A DNA stretch of 64,000 nt from an uncultured Phycisphaerales bacterium (GTDB lineage: Bacteria; Planctomycetota; Phycisphaerae; Sedimentisphaerales; Anaerobacaceae), in the NCBI GenBank assembly GCA_937927975.1, contig CALEZT010000291.1:42891-106890 (forward strand), read 5' to 3'. The notes beneath the pieces are model-generated. The model saw nothing but the letters and a program-made list of their open reading frames with translations. It had not been told where the DNA came from and searched no databases. This document shows positions 33,791 to 42,972 of the stretch, in pieces. Within the stretch, counting starts at the first letter, position 1. Each line of letters begins with the position of its first letter. The position numbers and the translations under genes were made by a program.

Positions 33791-33937
33791 AGACGCGATG
33801 AGCCGGAACAAAAGATTTCCCGCCCAATAATAGCCCGATTCCGTCGATTATGACGATGGCAGCGAGTTTTCTCAAAAGCCCCCCCGCCGCGACGGCGATA
33901 ACCCCCTTGCAGCCTGGATGTTTCGGATGATCACCAC

Positions 33938-34153
33938 GTGTTTCGCAGGGGCAAGGCCGTGAGCTCGCAAGGACAGTTCGAACAACTCGCAACGTCGATT
34001 GCCGCTTTGGGCAGGGAAGACCTCAAGAAGCGGATCAAGGATTTTCGCGGCCGATTCAAGCTCGACTTCTCCGACGCCTACCTCGACAGCATCAGTCTCG
34101 ACCAACTCCGGCACATCCTCCTGGCTGCCCTGATCAACGCCAGGACCCGCTGA
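33938..34153 (+). CDS. Small protein of unknown function (71 aa)
   Basis: 71 residues from GTG 33938; GTG 33959 is the alternative start. Content is helical: QFEQLATSIAALGREDLKK, then FKLDFSDAYLDSISLDQLRH and ILLAALINARTR. Third-position GC is high, as in neighbouring real genes, which is the main support. The pattern of a helix followed by SLDQLRHILLAAL occurs, as far as I recall, in unannotated planctomycete small proteins. No function can be given. It is followed by a terminator hairpin that faces the opposite strand. Confidence 0.5.
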   Translation: MFRRGKAVSSQGQFEQLATSIAALGREDLKKRIKDFRGRFKLDFSDAYLDSISLDQLRHILLAALINARTR

Positions 34154-34169
34154 CCCGCGAAAAAAGCAA

Positions 34170-34201
34170 GGTTCCCATCCAAGCAAGCTCAGATGGGAAC
34201 C
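34170..34201 (-). terminator. Rho-independent terminator after the third pseudopilin gene
   Basis: Perfect 10-bp stem GGTTCCCATC/GATGGGAACC with a 12-base loop. On the minus strand it is followed by TTGCTTTTTTCG, a U-rich tract. It lies about 46 bases beyond the stop of the minus-strand gene at 34248. Confidence 0.75.
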
Positions 34202-34247
34202 CGATGCACACAATCCCATTGCGACAAAGCCTCTCTCGCGGCTTCGA

Positions 34248-35117
34248 TCAATAGTCCTTGTAGCCCCTCATCCATTGAGGCCACGCTGCAGGATCGATAT
34301 TGCCGCCCCGGGTCCACCGACCACTGGTGTTGTACGTCCTGTGCCACTTGAGAGTCCAGAGTTCCTTCAGGCCCACCTTGCGGGCCGTCCAGTCGGCGAA
34401 CAGCGAGTTTACGAAGCCGTCGTGCCGATCCACGCAGACGCGGTTCATCTCGTTCACCCCAGGCTGGTCCGGCGGCCCGTTCGCCACGCTCGGGGGCTGG
34501 TCCCCATCCAGCGGCCACGAGTCCACCCACCAACTGCCGGTGAACACCGGCACATTGCTGCTGTACTGCGTCGCCGGTGTGCCCCAATGACGCGATCTGC
34601 CCTGTGAATCCAGATCGGCGCGACCCCAGCCATTCGTTCGATTCCCCGCGGACCTCGACGCCCTGATGTTCAAGATCCAGCCATTGAGACCGTAGCTGCC
34701 CCGGTCGCCGTCGGTTTCCCAGCAGGTGTAGGCCCACGTGCCCTGAGGAATGCCGCCGGTCGGAAGAGGCTTTGTGGCCTGAGGACAGAGCCACATTTCC
34801 GTGTCCTTGGAATAGGGCGCCATGACGATTCGCCAGAATCCGCCCGACCCGATGCTCCGCACGCGAGTAACACCGTTGATCGTGGCGGTGACGTTGTTGC
34901 GCGCGCCCTGCAGTTCACCCGTGAAGAAATAGCCGTCGTTGTCCTGGCAGTACATCGAGAACATCAGACCCCATTGCTTGAGCTGCGCCAGGCACGCGGT
35001 CGTCCTGGCCTGCTTCCTGACGCGATGCAGCGCCGGCATCATGATCGCCATCAGCACCGCGATCACCGCGATCACGACCAGCAGCTCGATGAGCGTAAAC
35101 CCCTGTCTCTTACGCAT
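34248..35117 (-). CDS. Pseudopilin-like protein, prepilin-type N-terminus (third copy)
   Basis: 289 residues starting MRKRQGFTLIELLVVIAVIA, the class III prepilin signal, then HRVRKQARTTACLAQLKQWG. The body is distinct from copies A and B (SMYCQDNDGYFFTGEL, MWLCPQATKPLP, WAYTCWETDGDRGSYGLNGW) and ends with the processing-associated segment RHDGFVNSLFADWTARKVGL. That C-terminal H-DG/FADW pattern is common in Planctomycetota pseudopilins. AGGAG precedes ATG 35117. Its own terminator lies downstream, so it is a single-gene unit. Confidence 0.88.
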   Translation of the reverse strand: MRKRQGFTLIELLVVIAVIAVLMAIMMPALHRVRKQARTTACLAQLKQWGLMFSMYCQDNDGYFFTGELQGARNNVTATINGVTRVRSIGSGGFWRIVMAPYSKDTEMWLCPQATKPLPTGGIPQGTWAYTCWETDGDRGSYGLNGWILNIRASRSAGNRTNGWGRADLDSQGRSRHWGTPATQYSSNVPVFTGSWWVDSWPLDGDQPPSVANGPPDQPGVNEMNRVCVDRHDGFVNSLFADWTARKVGLKELWTLKWHRTYNTSGRWTRGGNIDPAAWPQWMRGYKDY

Positions 35118-35277
35118 GTTATGGCTCCTATACAATCGATCTCACCCTTCGATTCGCACCCTACGCACGCGTTCTCGCCCATTCCGGGCAATACAATGAT
35201 GCGCACAAGACGGCCTCTGTTCCGCGTTTCGGAGCCATCCGACACAGATTTCGCCATTTCGCGAAGAGCTCTGGGCG

Positions 35278-35703
35278 TCAGAGGACTCCCTTTTTCAGGA
35301 TGACGTTGGCGTAGAGGGCTTTTTCGCTGGTCGCGACGACCGCGTAGGCCTTCCTGGCTCGCTCGTAGAAGGCGAACCGCTCGACGAACTCGAAGTCGGA
35401 GAACCGCTCGCCGCTGTTTCGCACGATGGTGCGATACGTTTCCCAGATCGTGGGCTGGGTCTTGTCGCCGGGTACGACGGCCATCAGACCCACCGGCTTC
35501 TCGACGTAAATGTCGAGCGGGAAGAACTTTAGCACCGCTTCGAGCAACTCCGGCACGCCGTGGCCGTCGCAGCGGACGAGTCTCTGGGCGACCGACGCGG
35601 CGGGGAAGTTCCCGTCGGCCAGCACGATCTCATCGCCATGCCCCATCTCCATGAGGATCTTCATCAACTCCGGCGACAGAATCGGCGGAACGTTCTTGAG
35701 CAT
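35278..35703 (-). CDS. RbsD/FucU-family sugar mutarotase
   Basis: 141 residues from ATG 35703, chosen because AAGGTG sits 6 bases upstream and families begin MLKxxPxxLSPEL. Motif MGHGDEIVLADGNFPA (about 20-35) holds the catalytic His 22 and an Asp used by FucU and RbsD. The FVERFAFYERARKAYAVVAT segment near the end supplies the second part of the active site. FucU interconverts alpha and beta anomers of L-fucose; RbsD does this for D-ribose. Length and the PLDIYVEKP loop fit FucU better. No fucose genes are adjacent, so the sugar stays open. Confidence 0.88.
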   Translation of the reverse strand: MLKNVPPILSPELMKILMEMGHGDEIVLADGNFPAASVAQRLVRCDGHGVPELLEAVLKFFPLDIYVEKPVGLMAVVPGDKTQPTIWETYRTIVRNSGERFSDFEFVERFAFYERARKAYAVVATSEKALYANVILKKGVL

Positions 35704-35851
35704 CAGCATCACCTTTCACAAATGGGCGCCTCTCCAAGTAGCCCCACCGGGGCCCCCTGTCAAGCCTGCAATCAGAATAGTCCCCGAGGGGGGTGCATGT
35801 CCGTAGTTGCAGGAGGATCGTGGGCCGGTCGCGTTCGCGGCGTGCGTTTAC

Positions 35852-35945
35852 CGCTTGCGGGACACCAGCGGAGAGAACAGGGCAGGCCTGCTGCGGTTCT
35901 TCTCTGCCCCCTCCCCGCTGGTATCCACAAAGCGCAAAACGCACC
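35852..35945. repeat. Inverted repeat, GTGCGTTTACCGC family
   Basis: GTGCGTTTACCGCTTGCGGG continuing ACACCAGCGG pairs with CCGCTGGTATCCACAAAGCG continuing CAAAACGCAC. Related to 6238-6365 and to fragments near 440 and 48877. It sits in the 281-base gap between the mutarotase and POT transporter genes. Confidence 0.65.
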
Positions 35946-35984
35946 CCTCGAATTCGCCGGAACGTGCCCCGCGCAAGAGCCTCC

Positions 35985-37334
35985 TTACTGGGCCGGGGCT
36001 TCATCCTGGATGTGGTCCTTGGGTTTGTACCAGCGGGCGACCGGGATGAACAGGAACGACGTCGCGAGCATCACGATGGCGAAGAACCAGTAGTAGCTCG
36101 CGCCGGGCAGTTTGCTGCTGCCGTCGGCGTTCTCGATCGCCATGTTCACAACCGCCGCGATGATGTTGCCCAGCGAGATCGACAGCAGTTGAACCGCCTG
36201 GATCAGCGACTTCATCTTGTTGGGGGCCTGGGTATAGGCGAACTCCAGCGACGTGATCGAGACCATCAGCTCAGCCGCGGTCAGGAAGATGTAGGCGACG
36301 AACTGCCAGCCGATGGAGGGCTTGCCGCCCTGCTGGATTTGCGTCTCGATCCAGATCGGGACCAGGAAGCTCACCGCCGTGACGAACAGGCCGATGCCCA
36401 TCTTGCGAAGCAGCGTCAGTTTCCAGAGGCGGTTGATGGCGGGATAGACCACGTACGCGAACGCCGGGATCATCACGACCACGAGCACCGAGTTGGCCGC
36501 CTGCATCTGGGCAGGAAGCCAGTTGATGCCGAGCCACTGCAATTCCATCTTCTCCGCCTGGAGCACCCACGCGGACTGGGATTGATAGTACAGAGCGAAG
36601 AACATCGAGCCGAACAGGAAGATGATGCCGATCTTGATCAGGTTGACCCGCTGCTCGCGGTCGAAGATCTCGGCCCAGGCCTTCGGGCCGGCCGGGGGAA
36701 TATCCACCATCTTGCGCCGGCCCAGCCAATAGGCGAGCGTCGCGATGAACATGGCGACGGCCGGGACGCCGAAGCCGATCGTCGGGCCGTGCCTGTCCAG
36801 CAGGATCGGACACCACCACATCGAGATCGCCGCTCCCACGTTGATCGAGAAGTAGAACCAGCTATACATCTTCTCGATGAGGTGCTTGTTGGAGGGTCCG
36901 AACTGGTCGCCGACGTTGGCGGAAACGCAGGGCTTGATGACGCCGGCGCCGGTGGCGATCAGAATCAGTCCGGCGGCCAGGCCCAGCCGGGTGTGGTCCA
37001 GCGTCAGAACGACGAAGCCGACGCAGTACACCAACGCGAACCAGATGATCGTCTTGAACTTGCCGAACCACAGGTCGGAAATCAGGGCGCCGACGATCGC
37101 CATGAAGTAGACCCCGGCGGTGAACCAGTGGAACCACGCGCGGGCGGACTCGTCGGCCATGGGGTTGAGCATCCCGCCGGGCCCGAGCAGGTTCTTGGTC
37201 ATGAAGACCACGAGGATCGAGCTCATGCCGTAGAAGGCGAAACGCTCCGCGCCTTCGTTGGCGAGAATATAGGGAACGCTCGGGGGCATCTTCGTCGTCG
37301 GCAGCGGCGCGTTGAGGTGTTTGCCTGATGTCAT
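35985..37334 (-). CDS. POT/PTR family proton-dependent peptide transporter
   Basis: 449 residues with about 12 membrane helices. It opens PPSVPYILANEGAERFAFYG: the ExxER(F)xYYG-type motif of proton-coupled oligopeptide transporters, where the Glu and Arg couple proton movement. GVIKPCVSANVGDQF and WFYFSINVGAAISM match the PTR2 signature regions. It imports di- and tripeptides using the proton gradient. It lies divergent to a tricorn-like protease, and an M2/M3 peptidase and an OPT transporter follow, so the region looks built for peptide uptake and breakdown. Confidence 0.9.
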   Translation of the reverse strand: MTSGKHLNAPLPTTKMPPSVPYILANEGAERFAFYGMSSILVVFMTKNLLGPGGMLNPMADESARAWFHWFTAGVYFMAIVGALISDLWFGKFKTIIWFALVYCVGFVVLTLDHTRLGLAAGLILIATGAGVIKPCVSANVGDQFGPSNKHLIEKMYSWFYFSINVGAAISMWWCPILLDRHGPTIGFGVPAVAMFIATLAYWLGRRKMVDIPPAGPKAWAEIFDREQRVNLIKIGIIFLFGSMFFALYYQSQSAWVLQAEKMELQWLGINWLPAQMQAANSVLVVVMIPAFAYVVYPAINRLWKLTLLRKMGIGLFVTAVSFLVPIWIETQIQQGGKPSIGWQFVAYIFLTAAELMVSITSLEFAYTQAPNKMKSLIQAVQLLSISLGNIIAAVVNMAIENADGSSKLPGASYYWFFAIVMLATSFLFIPVARWYKPKDHIQDEAPAQ

Positions 37335-37668
37335 GATCGTCGTGCTTGCTCCAGGGACCCTGGTCGATCGTCATTGGACAGGGGCTCGCGTCGCACGCTG
37401 TCGCCGACCCGCCGTCGGCCGCCATGCCGGACGCCCCCAACCGTCGGCGGCCATCATAGTCCCCTCCTCGGCCCGGAGCAAACAAAAGTGCGGCAGACGG
37501 GGTTTGACTGACTCCTCCGGTACACGGCCGGTTTCTCCTGACGGACAAAGGAAGGAACGGACCGATCCGGAACCCGCCGACCCGACGCTCACTTTCGCCG
37601 TTTCTCGTTGCTGCACGTCGTCGATCCATTGCAGTAGCATCTGCCCTGCGAACTGGCCGGTCGCAACC
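37335..37668. other. Intergenic region between divergent peptide genes
   Basis: About 330 bases with no gene and no strong repeat. It should hold the POT transporter promoter on the minus strand, but I see no convincing boxes there. Confidence 0.4.
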
Positions 37669-37697
37669 TTGATTTGGCCGCCCAAAGCTGGTACCAT
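37669..37697 (+). promoter_or_regulatory. Putative sigma70 promoter for the tricorn-like protease
   Basis: TTGATT (37669-37674), 17-base spacer, TACCAT (37692-37697); four of six matches each. AGGAG at 37744-37748 serves ATG 37751. Confidence 0.4.
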
Positions 37698-37750
37698 GCC
37701 CGTTCGACGTTTTTGCGGTGTACGCGTATCGGTTATGCGAGGTAGGAGCC

Positions 37751-40700
37751 ATGATGAGATACATGCTGAAGTTCGTCGCCCTTGTGCTGTTTGTCGCGGC
37801 CGTACCGGCCGTCCAGGCAGAGGAATCCAACCATACCCCCGACGCCAGGATGCTGCGGTTCCCCGACGTCAGCGCCGATCAGATCGTCTTCGTCTACGCG
37901 GGCGATCTGTGGATCGTCCCCAAGGCCGGCGGCCTCGCCCGGCGGCTCAGCTCGCCCAAGGGCCAGGAACTGCTGCCCAAGTTCTCCCCCGACGGCTCGA
38001 CGATCGCCTTCAGCGGCAACTACGACGGCAACACCGACATCTACACAATCCCCGCCCACGGCGGCACGCCCACGCGCCTGACCCACCACCCCGACAGCGA
38101 CCACGTCGTCGAATGGTACCCCGACGGCAAGCACATCCTCTATCGCTCGATGATGAGCAGCCCCTCCCGGCGGTTCAACCAGTTCTTCAAACAGCCGGTC
38201 GCAGGCGGGATGCCCGAACCGCTGCCATTGATGTACGCGGAACTGGCCAGCTTCAGTCCCGACGGCACGCGGATGGCGTTCCAGTACATCTCCACGGAGT
38301 TTCGCACCTGGAAGCGATACCAAGGCGGCATGGCCAGCGATCTGTGGCTCTACGATTTCGTCAACAAGACGTCGGAGAGGTTCACCGACTTCCCCGGCAC
38401 CGACGCGGTTCCCATGTGGCATCAGGACACGATCTATTTCCTGTCCGACCGCGACGCCCAGAAGAAACTCAACCTCTGGGCCTACGAGCTGCGGACCAAG
38501 CGGACCCGCCAGGTCACCCGCTTCACCGAGTACGACGTGAAGTGGCCCAGCATCGGACCCGATGCCATCGTCTTCGAGAACGGCGGCCTCCTGCACCTGC
38601 TCGACCTGGACGCCGAAACCTCCAAACCTCTGAGCATCCAGGTGCCCACGGATCTGCCCCAGATCCGCGCGGAGCTCAAGAACGTCTCCAGCCGGATCGA
38701 GAGCTGGTCGCTCTCCCCCACCGGCAAACGAGCCTTGTTCGAGGCGCGGGGCGAACTCTTCACCATCCCCGAAAAGCACGGCAGCGTGCGGAACCTGACT
38801 AACACCTCCGGCGTGGCGGAGCGCGATCCCGCGTGGTCGCCCGACGGCAAGCATATCGCCTACTTCTCCGACAGGACGGGGGAATACGAGCTGTACCTCC
38901 GGCCCGGCGACGGCGCCGGCCCCGAGAGACAGATCACCAAGGACGGTCTGGCGTTTCGCTACCGCCCGGTCTGGTCGCCCGACAGCAAGAAGATCGCGTT
39001 CAGCGACAAGACCGGCAGCCTGTACGTCGTGGACGTCAACGACGGCAAACCCTCGTTCGTCGACAAGGACGAGTGGTACAACATGGCCTCGTATTCCTGG
39101 TCGCCCGACAGCCGGTGGCTGACGTACGCCAAACGCGGCGCCAACCGCAACGGGAACGTCATGATCTACGACTCGACCGACGGCATGACCCGCCAGGTCA
39201 CCAGCGACTACTACGACGAATCGAGCCCCGTCTTCGACGTCGAGGGCAAGTACCTGTTCTTCGCGTCCAATCGCGAGTTCAACCCGGTCTACGGCGACAT
39301 GGACTCCACCTGGATCTATCCGAACTCGACGAGACTCTTTGCCGCGACGTTGAGAAAGGACGTCGAGTCGCTGCTGGCGCCGCGCAGCGACGAGGAAGAG
39401 GTCAAGAAAGAGAAACAGGACGAGAAGAAGAAAGAAGAGCCGCAGAAGAAGGACGAAGCCCAGGACGAAAAGGAAGAAGAGGCGAAGGACCCCAACGCCC
39501 CGAGCGACGAACAGGCTTCGGACGAATCGAAGGCCGAGGAGGGCAAGGCCGCAGACGACAAGAAAGAGGAAAAGGGCAAGAAGGACGACAAGGAACCCAA
39601 GCCGGTCACGATCGACTTCGACGGCTTCGAGAGCCGCGTGGTTCAACTGCCGATCCAAGCGGGCAATCTCGGCGGCCTGAACTGCGTCGAGGGCAAGCTG
39701 CTCTTCGTCCGTCGTCTGCCGACCGGAGCCCGAAGGCCCGGTGAATCCGCGGGTCGCCTGCTCTATTTCGATCTGAAGGAACGCGAGGAAAAGACCGTCC
39801 TGGACGGCATCGACGATTACGACCTTTCCGCCAACCGCAAGAAGATCATCTACCGCGTCGGCGGCAGTTACGGCATCGTCGACGTCGGCGAGAACAAGAA
39901 GACCAGCGACGGACGGATCGCCTCCGGCAGCCTGCGGGCCTGGATCAACCCGCAGGAAGAATGGCGGCAGATCTTCATGGACGCCTGGCGGATCCAGCGG
40001 GACTACTTCTACGATCCCGCCATGCACGGCGTCAACTGGGAGGCGATGAAGCTGCGGTATTCCGCGCTGCTGCCGTATATCGTGGACCGCGAGGACCTCA
40101 ACTACGTCATCGGCGAGATGATCGCGGAACTCAACTGTTCGCACACCTACGTCCGTGGCGGCGACATGGAATCCCCGACCACCCTCAACGTGGGCCTGCT
40201 CGGTTGCGATTTCGAGCTGGACGCAGCGAACAAGGCCTATCGCATCAGCAAGATCTACGAAGGCGCCAATTGGGACACCGAGGTGAAGTCGCCTCTGCGA
40301 GCCCCCGGCCTGAAGGTCAATGAAGGCGACTATCTCCTGGCGGTCAACGGCCGGCCGATGGACCCCTCGCGAGACCCTTGGGCCGCGTTCCAGGGTCTGG
40401 CGGGCGAGGTCGTGCGACTGACCGTCAGCCGCACGCCCGACGCTAATGACGCCAACGAGGTCCTGGTCCAGCCCATGTCGAACGAGTTCCGGCTCCGCAA
40501 TCTCGCCTGGATCGAGAGCAACCGCCGCAAGGTCGAAGAGGCGACGCAGGGCCGCGTGGGCTATATCTATGTGCCTGACACCGGTCAGAACGGCCAAAAC
40601 GAGCTGGTCCGCCAGTTCGGGCCGCAGTTCGACAAAGAGGCCCTGGTCATCGACGAACGGTTCAACGGCGGCGGCCAGATCCCCGACCGGTTCATCGAGC

Positions 40701-41161
40701 TGCTGCGCCGGCCCACCTACAACTACTGGGCCCGGCGGGATCACCGCGACTGGCAGACCCCGACCCTCAGCCACACCGGGCCGAAGGTCATGATCATGAA
40801 CGGCTGGTCCGGCTCCGGCGGCGACGCCTTCCCCTACTACTTCCGCGAAGCGCAACTGGGCCCCCTGGTGGGCACGCGAACCTGGGGCGGGCTCGTCGGC
40901 ATGAGCGGCAATCCGACCCTGGTCGACGGCGGTTCGGTCACCGCGCCGACGTTCGGCATGTACGAAGACGGCGCCTGGGCAGTCGAAGGCTACGGCGTCG
41001 ATCCGGACTACGAGGTCGAGGACGCCCCGCACGAGCTGGCGGCCGGACGCGATCCGCAACTCGAAGCTGCGGTCGGAGTCGTCCTGAATCTCCTGGAGAA
41101 GAATCCGCCGAAGAGGCCGAAGAGGCCGGCGTATCCGAATCGCTCGGCCGACGCGAACTGA
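37751..41161 (+). CDS. Secreted tricorn-like S41 protease
   Basis: 1136 residues. Signal peptide: MMRYMLKFVALVLFVAAVPA, cut near VQAEE. Domain order follows archaeal tricorn: N-terminal PD40 propeller (SPDGSTIAFSGNYDGNTDIY), a second propeller (SPDGKHIAYFSDRTGEYELY), a highly charged Lys/Glu linker at about 540-620, a C1 helical domain, a PDZ domain at about 850-900 (NEGDYLLAVNGRP) and the S41 catalytic domain. Catalytic elements: NCSHTYV near 794 (Ser-His) and NGWSGSGGDAFPYYF near 1015-1029 (nucleophile Ser). It would cut oligopeptides in the periplasm. A peptidase gene follows 123 bases later. Confidence 0.92.
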   Translation: MMRYMLKFVALVLFVAAVPAVQAEESNHTPDARMLRFPDVSADQIVFVYAGDLWIVPKAGGLARRLSSPKGQELLPKFSPDGSTIAFSGNYDGNTDIYTIPAHGGTPTRLTHHPDSDHVVEWYPDGKHILYRSMMSSPSRRFNQFFKQPVAGGMPEPLPLMYAELASFSPDGTRMAFQYISTEFRTWKRYQGGMASDLWLYDFVNKTSERFTDFPGTDAVPMWHQDTIYFLSDRDAQKKLNLWAYELRTKRTRQVTRFTEYDVKWPSIGPDAIVFENGGLLHLLDLDAETSKPLSIQVPTDLPQIRAELKNVSSRIESWSLSPTGKRALFEARGELFTIPEKHGSVRNLTNTSGVAERDPAWSPDGKHIAYFSDRTGEYELYLRPGDGAGPERQITKDGLAFRYRPVWSPDSKKIAFSDKTGSLYVVDVNDGKPSFVDKDEWYNMASYSWSPDSRWLTYAKRGANRNGNVMIYDSTDGMTRQVTSDYYDESSPVFDVEGKYLFFASNREFNPVYGDMDSTWIYPNSTRLFAATLRKDVESLLAPRSDEEEVKKEKQDEKKKEEPQKKDEAQDEKEEEAKDPNAPSDEQASDESKAEEGKAADDKKEEKGKKDDKEPKPVTIDFDGFESRVVQLPIQAGNLGGLNCVEGKLLFVRRLPTGARRPGESAGRLLYFDLKEREEKTVLDGIDDYDLSANRKKIIYRVGGSYGIVDVGENKKTSDGRIASGSLRAWINPQEEWRQIFMDAWRIQRDYFYDPAMHGVNWEAMKLRYSALLPYIVDREDLNYVIGEMIAELNCSHTYVRGGDMESPTTLNVGLLGCDFELDAANKAYRISKIYEGANWDTEVKSPLRAPGLKVNEGDYLLAVNGRPMDPSRDPWAAFQGLAGEVVRLTVSRTPDANDANEVLVQPMSNEFRLRNLAWIESNRRKVEEATQGRVGYIYVPDTGQNGQNELVRQFGPQFDKEALVIDERFNGGGQIPDRFIELLRRPTYNYWARRDHRDWQTPTLSHTGPKVMIMNGWSGSGGDAFPYYFREAQLGPLVGTRTWGGLVGMSGNPTLVDGGSVTAPTFGMYEDGAWAVEGYGVDPDYEVEDAPHELAAGRDPQLEAAVGVVLNLLEKNPPKRPKRPAYPNRSADAN

Positions 41162-41284
41162 ACCGTCTCAGCGAACGAAGATGATGCAGCCGAGAGCCGC
41201 CGAACGGTTCTTGTCGCGCTGAACGAAGTGACGCGGACAAACTCGTTTGTCCGTGGACGGAGTCCTTTGTACTGACGGAGACCC

Positions 41285-42970
41285 ATGATGATGAAGAACC
41301 TGGTGATTGTGGCAGTTCTGGCGGCGGCAATGGTCACACCCCGAGCCCATGCGGCCAATGCGAAGGAGAAAGCCTTGAAGGATTTCATTGCGACACACGT
41401 CGAGAAGATCAAACCGCTGGAGAAGCAGGCGAACCTGGCCTGGTGGGAGGCCGCCGTGACTGGAGATCCGAACGCCTACGACCGCTCCAGCGAACTGACG
41501 CTTCAGATCCGAAGGATCTACAGCGATGCGAAGGACTTCGCGTACCTCCGCGAGCTCAAGGATTCCCGCCAAATCAAGGACAAGCTCCTGGCCCGACAAT
41601 TGACCGTCCTCCACAACAGCTACCTTTCCAATCAGATCGAGCCGGAGTTGCTCAAGCAGATCGTCGAGCTGGGCACCGAGATCGAGAAGAACTTCAGCAC
41701 CTTCCGCGCCGCCATCGACGGCCGCAAGGTCACCGACAACGAGATCAAGCAGATCCTCAAGAGCGAGACTGACTCGACCAAGCGTCAACAGGCGTGGCTG
41801 GCCAGCAAACAGGTCGGCCAGGCGGTCGCCGGCGACATCGTCCGGCTGGTCAAGCTCCGCAACCAGGCGGCTCGCAAGCTGGGCTTCAACAACTATCACA
41901 CGATGGCCCTGGCCACCGGCGAACAGGACGTGAAAGATCTCGACAAGATCTTCGCGGAGTTGTACCGCCTGACGAACGAGCCGTTCCGCAAGGTCAAGAC
42001 CGAGCTCGACGCGATCCTCGCCAGACAGTCCGGCGTCTCGCCCGAGAAGCTGATGCCCTGGCATTATCACGACCCGTTCTTCCAGGAGACGCCGATGGTC
42101 TATGACCTGGACCTCGACGTCTATTATCAGGGCAGGAACATCGAGCAGCTCGCCGCGAAGTTCTACCAGGGTCTCGGCCTGCCGGTCGAGCAGATCCTGG
42201 CCAACAGCGACCTCTACGAGAAAGAGGGCAAGAACCCGCACGCCTTCTGCACCCACATCGACCGCGAGGGCGACGTGCGGATCCTGTGCAACATTCAGAG
42301 CAACGAAACCTGGATGGAGACGACCCTCCACGAACTCGGTCACGGCGTCTACGACAAGTATCTCGATTTCGATTCGCCGTACGTGCTCCGCTCGCCGGCG
42401 CACCCGTTCACGACCGAGGCGATCGCGATGTTCTTCGGACGCCTGAGCCGCAATCCTGCCTGGATGCAGGAGATGCTCGGCCTCTCCGACACGCAGCGGG
42501 CCGAGATCAAGACCGTCAGCGGCAAGTACATGCAGCTCAAACAGCTCATCTTCGCCCGCTGGGACATGGTGATGTACTCTTTCGAGAAGGAGCTCTACGC
42601 CAATCCCGACCAGGACCTCAACAAGCTCTGGTGGGACATGGTCGAGAAATACCAGCTCGTGAGCCGCCCGCCCCAGCGAAACAGCCCCGACTGGGCGGCG
42701 AAGATCCACTTCGCGGCGGCCCCCTGCTACTATCACAACTACATGCTCGGCGAACTGCTGGCCTCGCAGTTGCACCACGAGCTGCGGACCAAGGTGCTCA
42801 AGGTCAAGAAAGGCCAGGAACTCAGCTACGTCGGCCAGGAAAAGGCCGGACGCTTCCTGAGAGAGAAGGTCTTCGAGGCTGGCAATCTCTACCCCTGGAA
42901 CCAGATGATCGACCGCGCCACCGGCGAACCCCTGACCGCGAAATACTTCGTCGAGCAGTTCGTGAAATAG
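41285..42970 (+). CDS. Secreted zinc metallopeptidase, M2/M3-like (clan MA)
   Basis: 561 residues with a signal peptide (NLVIVAVLAAAMVTPRAHAA). The zinc site is TTLHELGHGVYDKYL at about 346-360 (HExxH), with the third ligand Glu in HPFTTEAIAMFFG near 378. The helical architecture and the N-terminal NLAWWEAAVTGDP and AWLASKQVG motifs resemble peptidyl-dipeptidase A (M2) and oligopeptidase (M3) families; I cannot separate the two by eye. It would trim peptides in the periplasm, fitting the tricorn-like protease upstream and the OPT transporter downstream. The next gene starts 2 bases after its stop. Confidence 0.88.
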   Translation: MMMKNLVIVAVLAAAMVTPRAHAANAKEKALKDFIATHVEKIKPLEKQANLAWWEAAVTGDPNAYDRSSELTLQIRRIYSDAKDFAYLRELKDSRQIKDKLLARQLTVLHNSYLSNQIEPELLKQIVELGTEIEKNFSTFRAAIDGRKVTDNEIKQILKSETDSTKRQQAWLASKQVGQAVAGDIVRLVKLRNQAARKLGFNNYHTMALATGEQDVKDLDKIFAELYRLTNEPFRKVKTELDAILARQSGVSPEKLMPWHYHDPFFQETPMVYDLDLDVYYQGRNIEQLAAKFYQGLGLPVEQILANSDLYEKEGKNPHAFCTHIDREGDVRILCNIQSNETWMETTLHELGHGVYDKYLDFDSPYVLRSPAHPFTTEAIAMFFGRLSRNPAWMQEMLGLSDTQRAEIKTVSGKYMQLKQLIFARWDMVMYSFEKELYANPDQDLNKLWWDMVEKYQLVSRPPQRNSPDWAAKIHFAAAPCYYHNYMLGELLASQLHHELRTKVLKVKKGQELSYVGQEKAGRFLREKVFEAGNLYPWNQMIDRATGEPLTAKYFVEQFVK

Positions 42971-42972
42971 CC

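Noticed and set aside
37733..41059. Very long minus-strand frame opposite the tricorn-like gene
   Set aside because: Translation is Val/Asp/Arg-rich and mirrors the codon pattern of the sense gene; the sense strand has signal peptide and catalytic motifs.
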